From Tissierellia bacterium (GTDB lineage Bacteria; Bacillota; Clostridia; Tissierellales; Sedimentibacteraceae), in contig JAAYPY010000171.1 in assembly GCA_012519555.1 (NCBI GenBank), positions 1-37,029 on the forward strand: a stretch of DNA of 37,029 bases, in the 5' to 3' direction. The position numbers were made by a program, and so were the translations under genes. Positions 19,442-29,672 of the stretch are shown here, in pieces (positions within the stretch are counted from its first letter, which is position 1; each line of letters begins with the position of its first letter). The notes beneath the pieces were generated by a model. The model was not told where the DNA came from. It saw only the letters and a program-made list of their open reading frames with translations, and did no database searches.

Positions 19442-19539
19442 TGGCGGGAATATGTGGGAATTGAACCCACCCAGGACGCTACAAACGCCCCGCAACTGAT
19501 TTTGAAGACCAGGAGGCACACCAGCACCTATCTATCCCC
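19442..19539 (-). tRNA. selC: tRNA-Sec (anticodon TCA), CCA encoded
   Basis: Reverse complement GGGGATAGATAGGTGCTGGTGTGCCTCCTGGTCTTCAAAATCAGTTGCGGGGCGTTTGTAGCGTCCTGGGTGGGTTCAATTCCCACATATTCCCGCCA. 98 nt, 6-bp D stem AGGTGC/GTGCCT with TGGT loop, anticodon loop CTTCAAA, long variable arm, T arm GTGGG/CCCAC, G73-CCA. selAB nearby. Confidence 0.95.
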
Positions 19540-19619
19540 ATCGAAATAATATTAACATATTATATCAATTAATTCAAGCTGATTTTGCATAAGGAAGATA
19601 TAGGAAAAATGATGAAAAC

Positions 19620-19657
19620 AAAAAGCTGCATAATATTTACAGTAAATGCAGCTTTTT
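19620..19657. terminator. Terminator between the response regulator and tRNA-Sec
   Basis: AAAAAGCTGCAT ... ATGCAGCTTTTT perfect stem with A/T tails on both strands. Confidence 0.8.
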
Positions 19658-19681
19658 ATTCATGTTAAAGGTTTTGTCTAT

Positions 19682-20368
19682 CTAACCCTTGTTTCTAAAA
19701 TAGTATCCTACTCCCCATTTCGTAAGTATATACTCATATGCCTTATTTTTAGTTTCTATCTTTTCTCTAAGTCTTCTTACATGAACGTCAACAGTTCTCA
19801 GATCACCAAAGTATTCGTAACCCCATATTATTTCCAAGAGCTCTTCCCTGGAAAATACCTTTCCCGGGTTCGTAATTAATAATAGCAACAAATCAAATTC
19901 TTTTGCGGTGAGATTAATTTCCTGTTTATGAAGGCTTACTTTTCTTCCCAATGCATTAATGGTAAAATCATCAACCACTAAGGTCTGTTCATTTGCCTTT
20001 TGGCTTGTACCTCTTGTCCTTCTCAAAATTGCTTTCATTCGCGCTTTAAGCTCTAAGATGTTAAAAGGTTTGGTAATGTAATCATCAGCGCCGTATTCTA
20101 ATCCTAAGATTTTGCTCATATCTTCATTGTTTGCTGATAGAATCATAATCGGAACATTTGATATTTCTCTAATTTTTTGACAAACTTCAAGACCGTCTGT
20201 TTCAGGAAGAATAAGATCAAGTATTACGATATCGTACTCTGTTGCAGTGATCTTTTTTAACGCTTCATTACTGTCATCAGTCGATTCCACTTCGTAATTG
20301 TCTTGCTCAAAACTGTATTTAAGATTTTTAATAGTTGAAAGTTCATCATCAACAATCAAGACCTTCAT
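19682..20368 (-). CDS. OmpR/PhoB-family response regulator (no cognate kinase in window)
   Basis: Receiver domain (DDE, VILDLILPETDG, ITKPFN) and winged-helix output (LTAKEFDLLLLLITNPGKVFSREELLEIIWGYEYFGDLRTVDVHVRRLREKIE). Confidence 0.93.
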   Translation of the reverse strand: MKVLIVDDELSTIKNLKYSFEQDNYEVESTDDSNEALKKITATEYDIVILDLILPETDGLEVCQKIREISNVPIMILSANNEDMSKILGLEYGADDYITKPFNILELKARMKAILRRTRGTSQKANEQTLVVDDFTINALGRKVSLHKQEINLTAKEFDLLLLLITNPGKVFSREELLEIIWGYEYFGDLRTVDVHVRRLREKIETKNKAYEYILTKWGVGYYFRNKG

Positions 20369-20459
20369 TTGTTACGCTCCTTAAATTAAATTGTTACAAA
20401 AATTAAACTTTCATTAATCTTACATAATAAAATACTCTTTGTCAAGTATAATCTTAATT

Positions 20460-22367
20460 TTATGTCAAATTTAGTAGTATTCTATCGTTTTCTACTCTTT
20501 TTGTAAGCTTAATCATATCAAAGTGCTCCAAAAGTGCTATTGCCGTTTTCCTGTTAGTGTTAAGCAAATCTCTGTACTGAGCAGCATTTATTCTTTCATT
20601 CTTATTTAAGAATTCAATCAGTATCTTCTTTGCTTCTTCATATAGTTCCATTGTTGTAATCAAGTCATTCAGCTTGAATAAATCCTCTTCCGTAATCATC
20701 AAAGAAATCACATCATCTGTCATTGCATGGTTTATTTTTTCTGCTAATTCGATTGTCTTTAAAAACTCAAATTCTGCATCATTTATAATATTTAATGCTC
20801 TTTCTTTGATTTTCATATAATCTTCATCATATTCAACACTAAAGTATGGCAGAAATATAAATTCATCAACTAACTTTAACAAACCCTTTTCGCAAAAGGA
20901 TTGAATAACCACATCAAACAATACTTGTTTAAGAGCAGGCAGGAATTTGCTTTTTATTTCTGATTTTTTTGCTCCCTTTGCATATTTGTTTTCTTTATGA
21001 TAGGTAAATAAATATTTTTCCACCTTTTCTTCTATTTCTATTTCATAACTTTTATGCCATACATATTTTTCATTTTTTACCGTAAATAAAGAAATTTTTT
21101 CTTCTTGCTCCAATATTTCAATGTTATCTTTAACTTCTGTTTCTGTTAACGCAGTAGTTTTTGCCAAGAGGGAAACAGAAATAAGCTCCCTTGCTTCCTT
21201 GATTATCTTTTCAATAACATCGGCTCCTGTTCCCTTTTCCTTTACTTTAAGTTCTTCTATAAGATTTTCATCGAATCTTTTCCTTTTCTTAGGCACAGGC
21301 TCGATTATTTCTCCTCCGCCGATTGTTTCCAAGGGAGAGTAAAATCTTACAATAAATTTATCTCCCCTTCTGACTGCAATCTCATCTTCTAATCTTAACT
21401 GAGCATAACAGCTTTCTCCGGGTGTTAATTCATCCCTGTCAAGAAGCACTACTCTTGCTAAAATTTCGCTGGTACCTGTGTAAAAATGAAGCCTTGAACG
21501 GTTTATTACAACTCGCTTGGAGTTTTTTAACAAATTAAGCTTAACATCAAGCATTTTAGTATTTTTCATGGAATTAACCGGAGCAATTACGCATCCTCTG
21601 TAAATATCAGTTTTTTTGACGTTTGAAAGATTTATTGCCGTTCTTTGCCCCGCATAAGCTTTTTCTGCATCAGAAGAATGAACCTGTATATTTCTTATCT
21701 TGCACAATTTATTGACGGGATAAATTTCTACTTCATCACCTTTCTTTAGAATGCCTGTAATCAAAGTTCCCGTTATTACTGTTCCAAAACCTGTTATTGA
21801 AAAGACCCTGTCTATGGGAAGTCTGGCAATTGTATTTAATTCTCTTTCTCTTACGGATTTTTCAGCTAAACTGTTAATCTCTTGGATCAAATTATTTATT
21901 CCGTATCCTGTTTTAGATGATACTTCAACTATGGGAGCACCCTCTAAAAATGTGGAGCGCAATGATTCAGCTATGTCTTCCTTAACTAAGCTTATCCATT
22001 CTTTTTCAGCCATATCGCATTTGGTCAAAACTACAATTCCATTTTCTACTCCTAACAGGTTTAAAATGTTCAAATGCTCTGTTGTCTGGGGCATGATTCC
22101 TTCATCGGCTGCAATAACCAACAATACCATGTCCATTCCAACTACTCCGGCAAGCATGTTCTTAATAAATTTTTCGTGACCTGGCACATCAATTATGCCG
22201 GCTTTGCTGCCATCAGGAAGATCAAAATAAGTAAATCCTAAGTCAATGGTTATTCCTCTTCTTTTTTCTTCTTCCCATCTATCTGTTTCTCTTCCTGTCA
22301 AAGCTTTAATCAATGTGGTTTTGCCATGGTCTATATGTCCTGCCGTTCCAATAATAATATTTCTCAT
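20460..22367 (-). CDS. selB: Selenocysteine-specific translation elongation factor SelB
   Basis: [34 protein letters not shown], and the C-terminal winged-helix region. Adjacent to selA. Confidence 0.96.
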   Translation of the reverse strand: MRNIIIGTAGHIDHGKTTLIKALTGRETDRWEEEKRRGITIDLGFTYFDLPDGSKAGIIDVPGHEKFIKNMLAGVVGMDMVLLVIAADEGIMPQTTEHLNILNLLGVENGIVVLTKCDMAEKEWISLVKEDIAESLRSTFLEGAPIVEVSSKTGYGINNLIQEINSLAEKSVRERELNTIARLPIDRVFSITGFGTVITGTLITGILKKGDEVEIYPVNKLCKIRNIQVHSSDAEKAYAGQRTAINLSNVKKTDIYRGCVIAPVNSMKNTKMLDVKLNLLKNSKRVVINRSRLHFYTGTSEILARVVLLDRDELTPGESCYAQLRLEDEIAVRRGDKFIVRFYSPLETIGGGEIIEPVPKKRKRFDENLIEELKVKEKGTGADVIEKIIKEARELISVSLLAKTTALTETEVKDNIEILEQEEKISLFTVKNEKYVWHKSYEIEIEEKVEKYLFTYHKENKYAKGAKKSEIKSKFLPALKQVLFDVVIQSFCEKGLLKLVDEFIFLPYFSVEYDEDYMKIKERALNIINDAEFEFLKTIELAEKINHAMTDDVISLMITEEDLFKLNDLITTMELYEEAKKILIEFLNKNERINAAQYRDLLNTNRKTAIALLEHFDMIKLTKRVENDRILLNLT

Positions 22368-22382
22368 AATTCCTCCAAAATA

Positions 22383-23783
22383 TTATTTAAATAAGGTTTT
22401 AATCCCATCATAAATAATTTTCTCTTCATCCACTAATACTGTTCTTAAATCCATGAGGAAGGTATCATTTACAACTCTTCCGATAATCGGAATCTCCAAA
22501 TTTCTTAATTGCCTTTCAAAGCTTGCACAGCTCATTGTTACAGGTCTTATGGCAACCGCATAGCTTTGCATTCTTTCCAAGGGGAGAGCGCCGCCCCCTA
22601 TTTGAGATAAGCATTCTTCAACATTTATATCTAAATACCGGTGCATTTCTTTTAACTTTTCAGCAAGAGCTTCAGCTCTTAGTTTTATGTCTGCAATATT
22701 CATGTTTATCATATTAAGCACAGGAATATTTTTCATAGCTTTTTCTTCGTCAATATATTCATGAAATACACTTTCTAATACTGCTGCTGTAAACTTATCA
22801 ATTCTTAAGGCTCTGTTTAGAGGATGTTTTTTTATTTTATCTATATATTGTTTTTTACCTACAATAATTCCTGCCTGAGGGCCTCCCAAAAGTTTGTCAC
22901 CGCTGAAGCATAAAATATCTACTCCTGCCTTTATTGAATTTTGAACCGTAGGTTCGTATGTCAGACCATACTTGCTAAGGTCTGCTAATACTCCGCTTCC
23001 GATATCTTCAATAACAGGAATATTATATTTCTTGCCTAAGTCAGATAATTCTTCAACTGATACGCTTTCAGTAAAACCAACAATTTTATAATTACTTGTA
23101 TGCACTTTTAATAAAGCGGCAGTTTCAGAAGAAATTTTTTCTTCATAATCATTTAGGTGTGTTTTATTTGTTGTGCCGACTTCAACCAATCTCCCGCCGC
23201 TTTGCTTCATAACGTCAGGAACTCTAAAGGATCCTCCTATTTCGACCAATTCTCCTCTTGATACAATTACTTCCTTGTCCTTAGCTAATGAAGACAATAT
23301 TAACAATACAGCAGCTGCATTGTTATTAACTGCAATTGCTGCTTCTGCCCCGGTAACCCTTGAAATTATCTTTTCAAAATGCGAGTATCTGGATCCTCTT
23401 ATTCCTGATTCTAAATCATATTCAAGGTTTGAGTATCCGGTAACAATCTTCCTTGCTCTTTCCGCTGCTTCATTTGAAATTGGTGCTCTGCCCAAATTAG
23501 TATGAAGGATTGTACCTGTGCCGTTTATAACCTTTTTCATATTATATGTTGAAAACTTATGTACTTCTAAGATAATATTATTTATTATGTTTTTAATTAG
23601 TGAATTAATTTCATTTTCATTATTTGGGTTGTCATTGATGAAGGCTCTTATGTCTTCGGTAGCCTTTCTCGCACATTCCAGCACTAAGTCTCTGCTTGTA
23701 ATATCTAATAAATCCTTGATTCTGTCATTTTCCATTATTAAATCCACTTTAGGAATGTTTCTGTAATACTTATTTATATCCAT
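22383..23783 (-). CDS. selA: L-seryl-tRNA(Sec) selenium transferase SelA
   Basis: [56 protein letters not shown]. Confidence 0.97.
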   Translation of the reverse strand: MDINKYYRNIPKVDLIMENDRIKDLLDITSRDLVLECARKATEDIRAFINDNPNNENEINSLIKNIINNIILEVHKFSTYNMKKVINGTGTILHTNLGRAPISNEAAERARKIVTGYSNLEYDLESGIRGSRYSHFEKIISRVTGAEAAIAVNNNAAAVLLILSSLAKDKEVIVSRGELVEIGGSFRVPDVMKQSGGRLVEVGTTNKTHLNDYEEKISSETAALLKVHTSNYKIVGFTESVSVEELSDLGKKYNIPVIEDIGSGVLADLSKYGLTYEPTVQNSIKAGVDILCFSGDKLLGGPQAGIIVGKKQYIDKIKKHPLNRALRIDKFTAAVLESVFHEYIDEEKAMKNIPVLNMINMNIADIKLRAEALAEKLKEMHRYLDINVEECLSQIGGGALPLERMQSYAVAIRPVTMSCASFERQLRNLEIPIIGRVVNDTFLMDLRTVLVDEEKIIYDGIKTLFK

Positions 23784-23795
23784 TTCATACTCCTC

Positions 23796-24341
23796 TCAAT
23801 TAATTGTTATTAAATCTTTGAGCTTATCAAAAGTTTTATCCCCGATTCCTTGGATATTTTTTATTTCCTCTATGGAGTTAAACTTCTTAGCAGATCTGTA
23901 GTCGATAATTCTTTTGGCATATACTTCTCCAATTCCGGGAAGAGTCATTAAAATATCGGCAGATGCAGTGTTGATATTAATTAAATTATTTGACTGAAGG
24001 CTTTCAACATCCGCTTGGCCTTCAATATGTATGTAAATCTTTTCTCCATCAATTAATTTTCTTGCCTTGTTTAAATTTTGCGTAAATGCATTTTCTTCGA
24101 GGCCTCCTGCCTTATTAATTGCATCAATAACCCTGCTTCCTTCAAGCAGCTCGTAAACCCCCGGATTTATTACAGCTCCGTCAATGTCAACATATATATA
24201 CTCATTTTGCTCAATGCTCGAATAATTTGTAAAAGCAATTTCTTTTTCTTTGTCTGATAATTTAATTCCCATGACAGCCATAATAATTATTGCAATGATA
24301 AAAACAAGAACAAGTCCTTTCTTGTAGATGCCGTTGTTCAT
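23796..24341 (-). CDS. comEA: ComEA-like protein (SLBB + helix-hairpin-helix)
   Basis: N-terminal TM, SLBB (VDIDGAVINPGVYELLEGSRVIDAINKAGG) and HhH (NINTASADILMTLPGIGEVYAKRIIDYR). Confidence 0.9.
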   Translation of the reverse strand: MNNGIYKKGLVLVFIIAIIIMAVMGIKLSDKEKEIAFTNYSSIEQNEYIYVDIDGAVINPGVYELLEGSRVIDAINKAGGLEENAFTQNLNKARKLIDGEKIYIHIEGQADVESLQSNNLININTASADILMTLPGIGEVYAKRIIDYRSAKKFNSIEEIKNIQGIGDKTFDKLKDLITIN

Positions 24342-24384
24342 AATTCCCCCATATTAAATGCTTTTTGTATCCCCATACCTTTAT

Positions 24385-24412
24385 AGTATACCTATTATAT
24401 ATTATTTGTCCA
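24385..24412 (-). promoter_or_regulatory. Putative sigma-A promoter for comEA
   Basis: Minus-strand TGGACA -35 (24407-24412), 16-bp spacer, TATACT -10 (24385-24390). Confidence 0.5.
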
Positions 24413-24431
24413 TAAAAAACAAAATTATTGA

Positions 24432-24459
24432 TTACAAATGTTAACTTTTCTGCTATACT
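24432..24459 (+). promoter_or_regulatory. Putative promoter for the D,D-carboxypeptidase gene
   Basis: TTACAA -35, 16-bp spacer, extended -10 TGCTATACT. Confidence 0.45.
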
Positions 24460-24495
24460 ATTGTTTGACTATTTATGGGGACAAAGGAGTTAGGC

Positions 24496-25782
24496 ATGAA
24501 AAAACGGATACTATTCTATTTACTAATCTTCTCGTGTTTTTTAGTTAATACTGACAAGGTATATGCAGCCCCTGCAATCATAAGTGAATCCGCAGTTTTA
24601 ATCGATGCAGGCACCGGAACAATATTGGCACAAAAAAATGCGGACAAAAAAATGTATCCTGCAAGTTTAACGAAAATTATGACTGCAATTCTTGCAATAG
24701 AATTGGGAGATTTAAGTGATGTTATTACAGTAGATGATGATACTCCATATGAAATTGAAGGAAGCCACATAGCATTGGAGCCCGGGGAAATATTGACCTT
24801 AAAAGATTTACTTTATGCACTGATGCTGCCGTCGGCAAATGATGCAGCTTCTGTCATAGCAAAACATTATGGAGGCAGCTTGCAGAATTTTGTAGAAATG
24901 ATGAATACCAAGGCAAAAGAATTAGGAGCATATGGCACTAATTTTACAAATCCTCACGGACTTCATGATAAAAATCATTACACAACAGCTGCTGACTTAG
25001 CTTTAATAACCAAGTATGCAATGGAAAATGATACTTTCAGAAAAATCGTATCAACAACCAAGTATGAAATTCAACCAACTAATATAAAGAATGAGCCAAG
25101 ATATTTCACATCTTTGAATAAGTTAATCTATAATAAAAGTTACAATCAAATATATGTGGATGGTATGTATATAAGCCCCTATTATGAATATGCTACCGGA
25201 GCAAAGACAGGCTATACTCCCGAAGCCGGAAACTGTTTAGCAGCCACGGCTAAAAAAGACGGTACTGAGCTTATAGCCGTTACCATGAAGGGGATTTCTC
25301 TTGAAATGTATCAGGATGCTCATAATCTCTTCAATTTTGGTTTTGAAGAATATGAATCTACCACATTGGTTGGTAAAAACACCTTTATAAAAAATGTAAA
25401 AATCACAAATGGAGATTCAAAGGAAATATCTGTTATAACAGAAAGTGATTTAACCGCTCTTATTGAAAAAAATTCACTTGATGATATTAAATCAAATGTA
25501 TACATAAATGATATAACTCTTCCGATTGAAAAAAACGATATTGTCGGAAGAATTGAATATACTTTGGACAATAAAGTAATAGGCACTGTAAACCTTATTA
25601 CTCCCATATCGGTTAAGAGTACAGCTGCAGAAAGTCAAGAGAATCTATTTATAACGGTTGTTAAGTTTTTAGGTTTTGTTGTATTGTTACCTACGGTTTT
25701 ATTACTACTGCTGAAAATATATAATGATATAAGAATCCATATCAACAGAAAGAAAAGGCGAAAAAGATATAATAAAAACTGA
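24496..25782 (+). CDS. D-alanyl-D-alanine carboxypeptidase (DacF/S11 family)
   Basis: SxxK motif SLTKIMTA, SxN motif PSANDAAS, KTG motif GAKTGYTPEAGNC; signal peptide and C-terminal TM anchor. Start chosen after AAAGGAG. Confidence 0.94.
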   Translation: MKKRILFYLLIFSCFLVNTDKVYAAPAIISESAVLIDAGTGTILAQKNADKKMYPASLTKIMTAILAIELGDLSDVITVDDDTPYEIEGSHIALEPGEILTLKDLLYALMLPSANDAASVIAKHYGGSLQNFVEMMNTKAKELGAYGTNFTNPHGLHDKNHYTTAADLALITKYAMENDTFRKIVSTTKYEIQPTNIKNEPRYFTSLNKLIYNKSYNQIYVDGMYISPYYEYATGAKTGYTPEAGNCLAATAKKDGTELIAVTMKGISLEMYQDAHNLFNFGFEEYESTTLVGKNTFIKNVKITNGDSKEISVITESDLTALIEKNSLDDIKSNVYINDITLPIEKNDIVGRIEYTLDNKVIGTVNLITPISVKSTAAESQENLFITVVKFLGFVVLLPTVLLLLLKIYNDIRIHINRKKRRKRYNKN

Positions 25783-25786
25783 AAAA

Positions 25787-25806
25787 GCTGCAGGATTCCT
25801 GCAACT
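25787..25806 (-). terminator. Terminator downstream of ridA
   Basis: TGCAGGA/TCCTGCA hairpin; on the minus strand it is followed by GCTTTTTC. Confidence 0.6.
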
Positions 25807-25812
25807 AAGTAG

Positions 25813-25872
25813 GGGGACATTCCTTCAATAGCTATCCCGCAAAGAGTCACCTAATATTGAAGGTGTGTCCCC
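25813..25872. repeat. Imperfect palindromic GGGGAC/GTCCCC element
   Basis: GGGGACATTCCTTCAATA (25813-25830) versus TATTGAAGGTGTGTCCCC (25855-25872): 16 of 18 positions complementary, 24-nt central loop. Confidence 0.8.
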
Positions 25873-25878
25873 ACACCT

Positions 25879-26259
25879 TTAAACAACTGCTATCGCATCA
25901 ATTTCCACATTTCCGTCTTTAGGAAGTCTTGCTATTTCCACACATACTCTTGCCGGTTTTGTATCTTGGAAAACTTCGGCATATGCTTCATTTATCAATC
26001 CAAATTGATTCATATCTTTGATATATACGGTACATTTGACAACATCTTTGAGCGTTGCTCCCCCTGCTTCCAAAATAGCTTTAAGATTCATTAAACATAT
26101 TCTTGTTTCTTCTTTAATATCTCCGCCTTTATAAAGCTCACCTGTTGCCGGATTAAACGCAAGTTGTCCTGAAACATATATTGTATTGCCGGCTTTTATA
26201 CCTTGAGAATAAGGACCTACTGCCGCAGGCGCATTGTTTGTTTGAATAACACTATTCAT
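25879..26259 (-). CDS. ridA: RidA family reactive intermediate deaminase
   Basis: NAPAAVGPYSQGIKAGNTIYVSGQLAFNPATGE and ARVCVEIARLPKDGNVEIDAIAVV. Confidence 0.95.
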   Translation of the reverse strand: MNSVIQTNNAPAAVGPYSQGIKAGNTIYVSGQLAFNPATGELYKGGDIKEETRICLMNLKAILEAGGATLKDVVKCTVYIKDMNQFGLINEAYAEVFQDTKPARVCVEIARLPKDGNVEIDAIAVV

Positions 26260-26268
26260 GAAAACCTC

Positions 26269-26637
26269 CTATTTCCAATTTTTTATTCCATATTGCTCAA
26301 CATCCAATGAATTGTTATCATACCACAAAGATTCTAAGTCATAAATCGCCCTTTCATCCTTGTGAAAGATATGAACAATAATGTCATCAGTTTCCAATAA
26401 AATCCATCTGCCGGTTTCAAAGCCTTCCTTATAGTAAAAGTCTATACCTTCCTCAGCTCCCTTTTCAAGGACTTCTTCGGCAATTGCTGCTGTTTGTTTC
26501 TCGTTGTTTCCGCTGCATATGATGAAATAATCCGTGATTGAGCTGGATTTTGACACATCTAAAACAATAAAGTTATAAGCTTTTTTATTGTCGCAGGCTT
26601 TTAAAATTGTTTCAATGTTTTTCTGAACAGAATTCAT
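26269..26637 (-). CDS. rsfS: Ribosome silencing factor RsfS
   Basis: ITDYFIICSGNNEKQTAAIAEEVLEK and GRWILLETDDIIVHIFHKDERAIYDLESLW. Confidence 0.95.
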   Translation of the reverse strand: MNSVQKNIETILKACDNKKAYNFIVLDVSKSSSITDYFIICSGNNEKQTAAIAEEVLEKGAEEGIDFYYKEGFETGRWILLETDDIIVHIFHKDERAIYDLESLWYDNNSLDVEQYGIKNWK

Positions 26638-27134
26638 TTACCCTCCTTTAAATAATTAAGTGTATTTACTGATTCCATATCAAGAACCATATTTCTATTT
26701 TTAACATATTCAATAGTGCTCTCCAATGATTTAATCATTGCTTCATCAATATTATTGTATGCTTCCTTTCTTATTTCTTCGACACCTTCATAATGTCTGT
26801 TGGGTTCAATTTTGTCAGCTATGAAAATTATTTTTTCCAAAAACGTCATATTTACTCTTCCGGTCGTGTGATGCATAATTGCATTTATTATACTTTTATC
26901 TTTCACGCCAAATTTGGTTTGGGCAAGCTCTGCGCTTTTTTTTGCATGCTTTAAATTGTCTTTGCATCTTATCTTTCCGCAGTCATGCAATAATCCTGCA
27001 ATTCTTGCCTTAGAAATATCACAGCCATAAAGTGAAGCAAGCTTTTCGGCTTCCTCCATCGTACCTATGCTATGCCGATATAATCTTTGACCTAATTCAA
27101 TTTCTAATTCTTTTTTTATTTCTTCAATATGCAT
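26634..27134 (-). CDS. yqeK: HD-domain bis(5'-nucleosyl)-tetraphosphatase YqeK
   Basis: RIAGLLHDCGKIRCKDNLKHAKKSAELA and IMHHTTGRVNMTFLEKIIFIADKIEPNRHYEGVEEIR. Start at MHIEEIKKELE preferred because of AGGTG upstream; the listed ORF extends further. Confidence 0.92.
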   Translation of the reverse strand: MHIEEIKKELEIELGQRLYRHSIGTMEEAEKLASLYGCDISKARIAGLLHDCGKIRCKDNLKHAKKSAELAQTKFGVKDKSIINAIMHHTTGRVNMTFLEKIIFIADKIEPNRHYEGVEEIRKEAYNNIDEAMIKSLESTIEYVKNRNMVLDMESVNTLNYLKEGK

Positions 27135-27771
27135 ATTCACACCTGTCTTCATTACGGGGACATTTCTCTTCCCGATACAGTCCGTTTTTAATGATATATT
27201 GCTCAACGCATTCAGGTAATAAGTATTTAGCGGAAGTTCCCGTCCTAAACCTTTCTCGTATATCTGTTGAAGATATTTGAAGCATGGGAATTTGTAATAT
27301 ATCAATATTCCCGCCAAACATTTTTTTTATTTCATTTATCTTTTCACTGACTTCCTCAATGCTTATTCCCGGTCTTGAAGCAGCAATAAACCTGCAAAGC
27401 TTTAGAACCTTTTCAGGCTCATGCCAATTTGGAAGATCAATTACGGCATCAGTGCCGGTTATGAAATAAAACTCAGTGTTTTTATACAGTTTGTGAAATT
27501 CCCTCATGGTATTCAAAGTATAACTTTTACCCGGATTTTTTACTTCAATGTCTGAAACACTGAACTTTTCATTAGATAAGACTGCCATATTCGCCATCAT
27601 TAATCTGTGATAGGAATCAGCCCTTAGCCCTTCCTTATGAGGCGGATGACCGGTCGGGACAAATATAATTTCATCTAATTCATAAATATTTAATACTTCA
27701 TTTGCTGCAACTAAATGGCCAATATGAATAGGATCAAAAGATCCGCCCATTATTCCTACTTTTCTTTTCAT
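27124..27771 (-). CDS. nadD: Nicotinate-nucleotide adenylyltransferase NadD
   Basis: GIMGGSFDPIHIGHLVAANEV and ISSTDIRERFRTGTSAKYLLPECVEQYIIKNGLY. Confidence 0.96.
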   Translation of the reverse strand: MKRKVGIMGGSFDPIHIGHLVAANEVLNIYELDEIIFVPTGHPPHKEGLRADSYHRLMMANMAVLSNEKFSVSDIEVKNPGKSYTLNTMREFHKLYKNTEFYFITGTDAVIDLPNWHEPEKVLKLCRFIAASRPGISIEEVSEKINEIKKMFGGNIDILQIPMLQISSTDIRERFRTGTSAKYLLPECVEQYIIKNGLYREEKCPRNEDRCEYAY

Positions 27772-29201
27772 AGTTCTCCTTTTTTTCTCATATAAGTAAA
27801 AACCGAGGCAAAAATAATTATTAGCAGTGTAAATATATTTTCTAAAGGTCTTATATTGTTAAAAAGCAGTCTGCTCATTGATAAGCCTAAAATCCCGGAA
27901 AACATATAGGGAAAATATATTTTCAGCTTGCTTTGTTTAACATCTTTTATTCTTTGAAGCATGAATTCCTTGCCTTTAAAATAACCATTCATAAAACCCT
28001 TGTAAGAGATATAAAGTATTAACACTGCAAGTAGAATCACAGGTATGAATGCCAGATAATAACTTTTGTCCAAACAGAGCATTACAGCCATTGACACAAA
28101 TAAGGGAGCTAAAATCACTTGGGTAAAAGAATCACCCAGCCCTGCTGATATTCCCATCATGCCTTTTTTTATGTAGGAAATATTTTCGAAGCTTTGATTT
28201 TTTATTTTTCTTTCTTCCTCCAATGATATGATGTATCCGAGTATTGGAGTCCCCATATTTGGCTCAGTATTGAAAAATTCCGTATGATTGTGAATTGCCT
28301 CTGATATTTCATATTTATTATTATATAACTTTTTAAAAATATTTTTCATGCTGTGGGCAAATGCTAAACCCATAAGCCTTTCATAGCTGTAGCATGAATG
28401 AGAATAATTCATCCATATAAACCATGAATATACCAAATCTATTTTCTTTATTTTACCTGTAAACTTATTCTTTACAAAACTAATATTCTTATCTGTCTTA
28501 AATATCAAGATCAAGGTTATCAGAATAAACAAGATATATGCTCTTATATCAAAAAGCATAGCTGCCAAAAAAATTGAAGCGAAAATAATGAAATTATATT
28601 TATTATTAATTTTATGTAAAATATTAAAAGCAGAAATAACAACCAATATTATTCCAATATAATAAAGTACACCAATGTTATTGAAATTTATTAAGTTATT
28701 TAATAAAAACATTAATAGCACTGCAGTAATAATAACCAAAGAGCTCATAAGCAAAAGAAGTAGCTGTGGCAGTAGTCCATCGTAAACACTTATGTCGGGA
28801 GCTTTATTCTCAGTGTATTTTTTCTCGTAAATATGTACAAAAATATTATTTATTTTCAATCTGTATTTCCAGATTAAAATACCTAAAAAACCAAAAGGAA
28901 ATGCAGCTGCAGCAGCTTCAAGAGGATGCAGATTGAATGCAATGGAAGCGATAGCCGCTATCAGGGCAGTCAAACATTGGTCCCCTTTAAAGGAGCCTCC
29001 GGTAGAAACAAAGTCAATATATATAATATTGACAACTGCACCTGCCAACATGCCTTTTTGTACATCCTTAAGGATAAGACCTGCAATCATTCCCGCCATT
29101 ATGGGTCTGTAAATTGTATAATAACCTATACCTAAGGATAGCGCAGTAGAGCTTGCCCAAAAATAAAAAATGCTAAGTAGAAAATAATCAGGAAAAGTCA
29201 T
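27768..29201 (-). CDS. Mannose-family PTS permease, fused EIIC-EIID
   Basis: N-terminal EIIC-like membrane half (YYTIYRPIMAGMIAGLILKDVQKGMLAGAVVNIIYI) and C-terminal EIID half (YERLMGLAFAHSMKNIFKKLY...HTEFFNTEPNMGTPILGYIISLEEE...GMMGISAGLGDSFTQVILAPL) in one frame. Confidence 0.88.
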   Translation of the reverse strand: MTFPDYFLLSIFYFWASSTALSLGIGYYTIYRPIMAGMIAGLILKDVQKGMLAGAVVNIIYIDFVSTGGSFKGDQCLTALIAAIASIAFNLHPLEAAAAAFPFGFLGILIWKYRLKINNIFVHIYEKKYTENKAPDISVYDGLLPQLLLLLMSSLVIITAVLLMFLLNNLINFNNIGVLYYIGIILVVISAFNILHKINNKYNFIIFASIFLAAMLFDIRAYILFILITLILIFKTDKNISFVKNKFTGKIKKIDLVYSWFIWMNYSHSCYSYERLMGLAFAHSMKNIFKKLYNNKYEISEAIHNHTEFFNTEPNMGTPILGYIISLEEERKIKNQSFENISYIKKGMMGISAGLGDSFTQVILAPLFVSMAVMLCLDKSYYLAFIPVILLAVLILYISYKGFMNGYFKGKEFMLQRIKDVKQSKLKIYFPYMFSGILGLSMSRLLFNNIRPLENIFTLLIIIFASVFTYMRKKGEL

Positions 29202-29202
29202 C

Positions 29203-29664
29203 TTAATTACCTTTTATAACAATAGCCTTGTCCTTTGGAAGTATTCTTACTTCAACATAAATATTGTCTTTTGCCATATCCTTTAACATATTTAACTCAT
29301 TGTCACTTAAATGAATGGAATTATAATATCTTTTTCTTCCCTTGGCTGCTCCCACTCCGCCAATATTTATACTGCTTATTTTTGTTTTTTTCGCTAATTC
29401 ATTTATTCCTTCAATACTTCTAAGCAGAAGAAGTATTTTTCTTTCATTATCATCCATTAAAAATGCAGCAGTTTCGTCGATAGTTTTAACACCTACTTTG
29501 ACACCTTCAGGTCCTGAGCTTTCTATAAGAGACCTCATAAATTCATCATTGGCATATTCATCATCTGCTATTACTACTTCATTTACCTTAAGATAGGGTA
29601 TCCAAGATACAACCACCTGCCCGTGCAAAAGTCTATCATCAATTCTTACGAATATATTATTCAT
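29203..29664 (-). CDS. PTS mannose-family EIIB
   Basis: FVRIDDRLLHGQVVVSWIPYLKVNEVVIADDEYANDEFM with phospho-His motif DDRLLHGQV. Confidence 0.94.
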   Translation of the reverse strand: MNNIFVRIDDRLLHGQVVVSWIPYLKVNEVVIADDEYANDEFMRSLIESSGPEGVKVGVKTIDETAAFLMDDNERKILLLLRSIEGINELAKKTKISSINIGGVGAAKGRKRYYNSIHLSDNELNMLKDMAKDNIYVEVRILPKDKAIVIKGN

Positions 29665-29672
29665 TTTCTACC

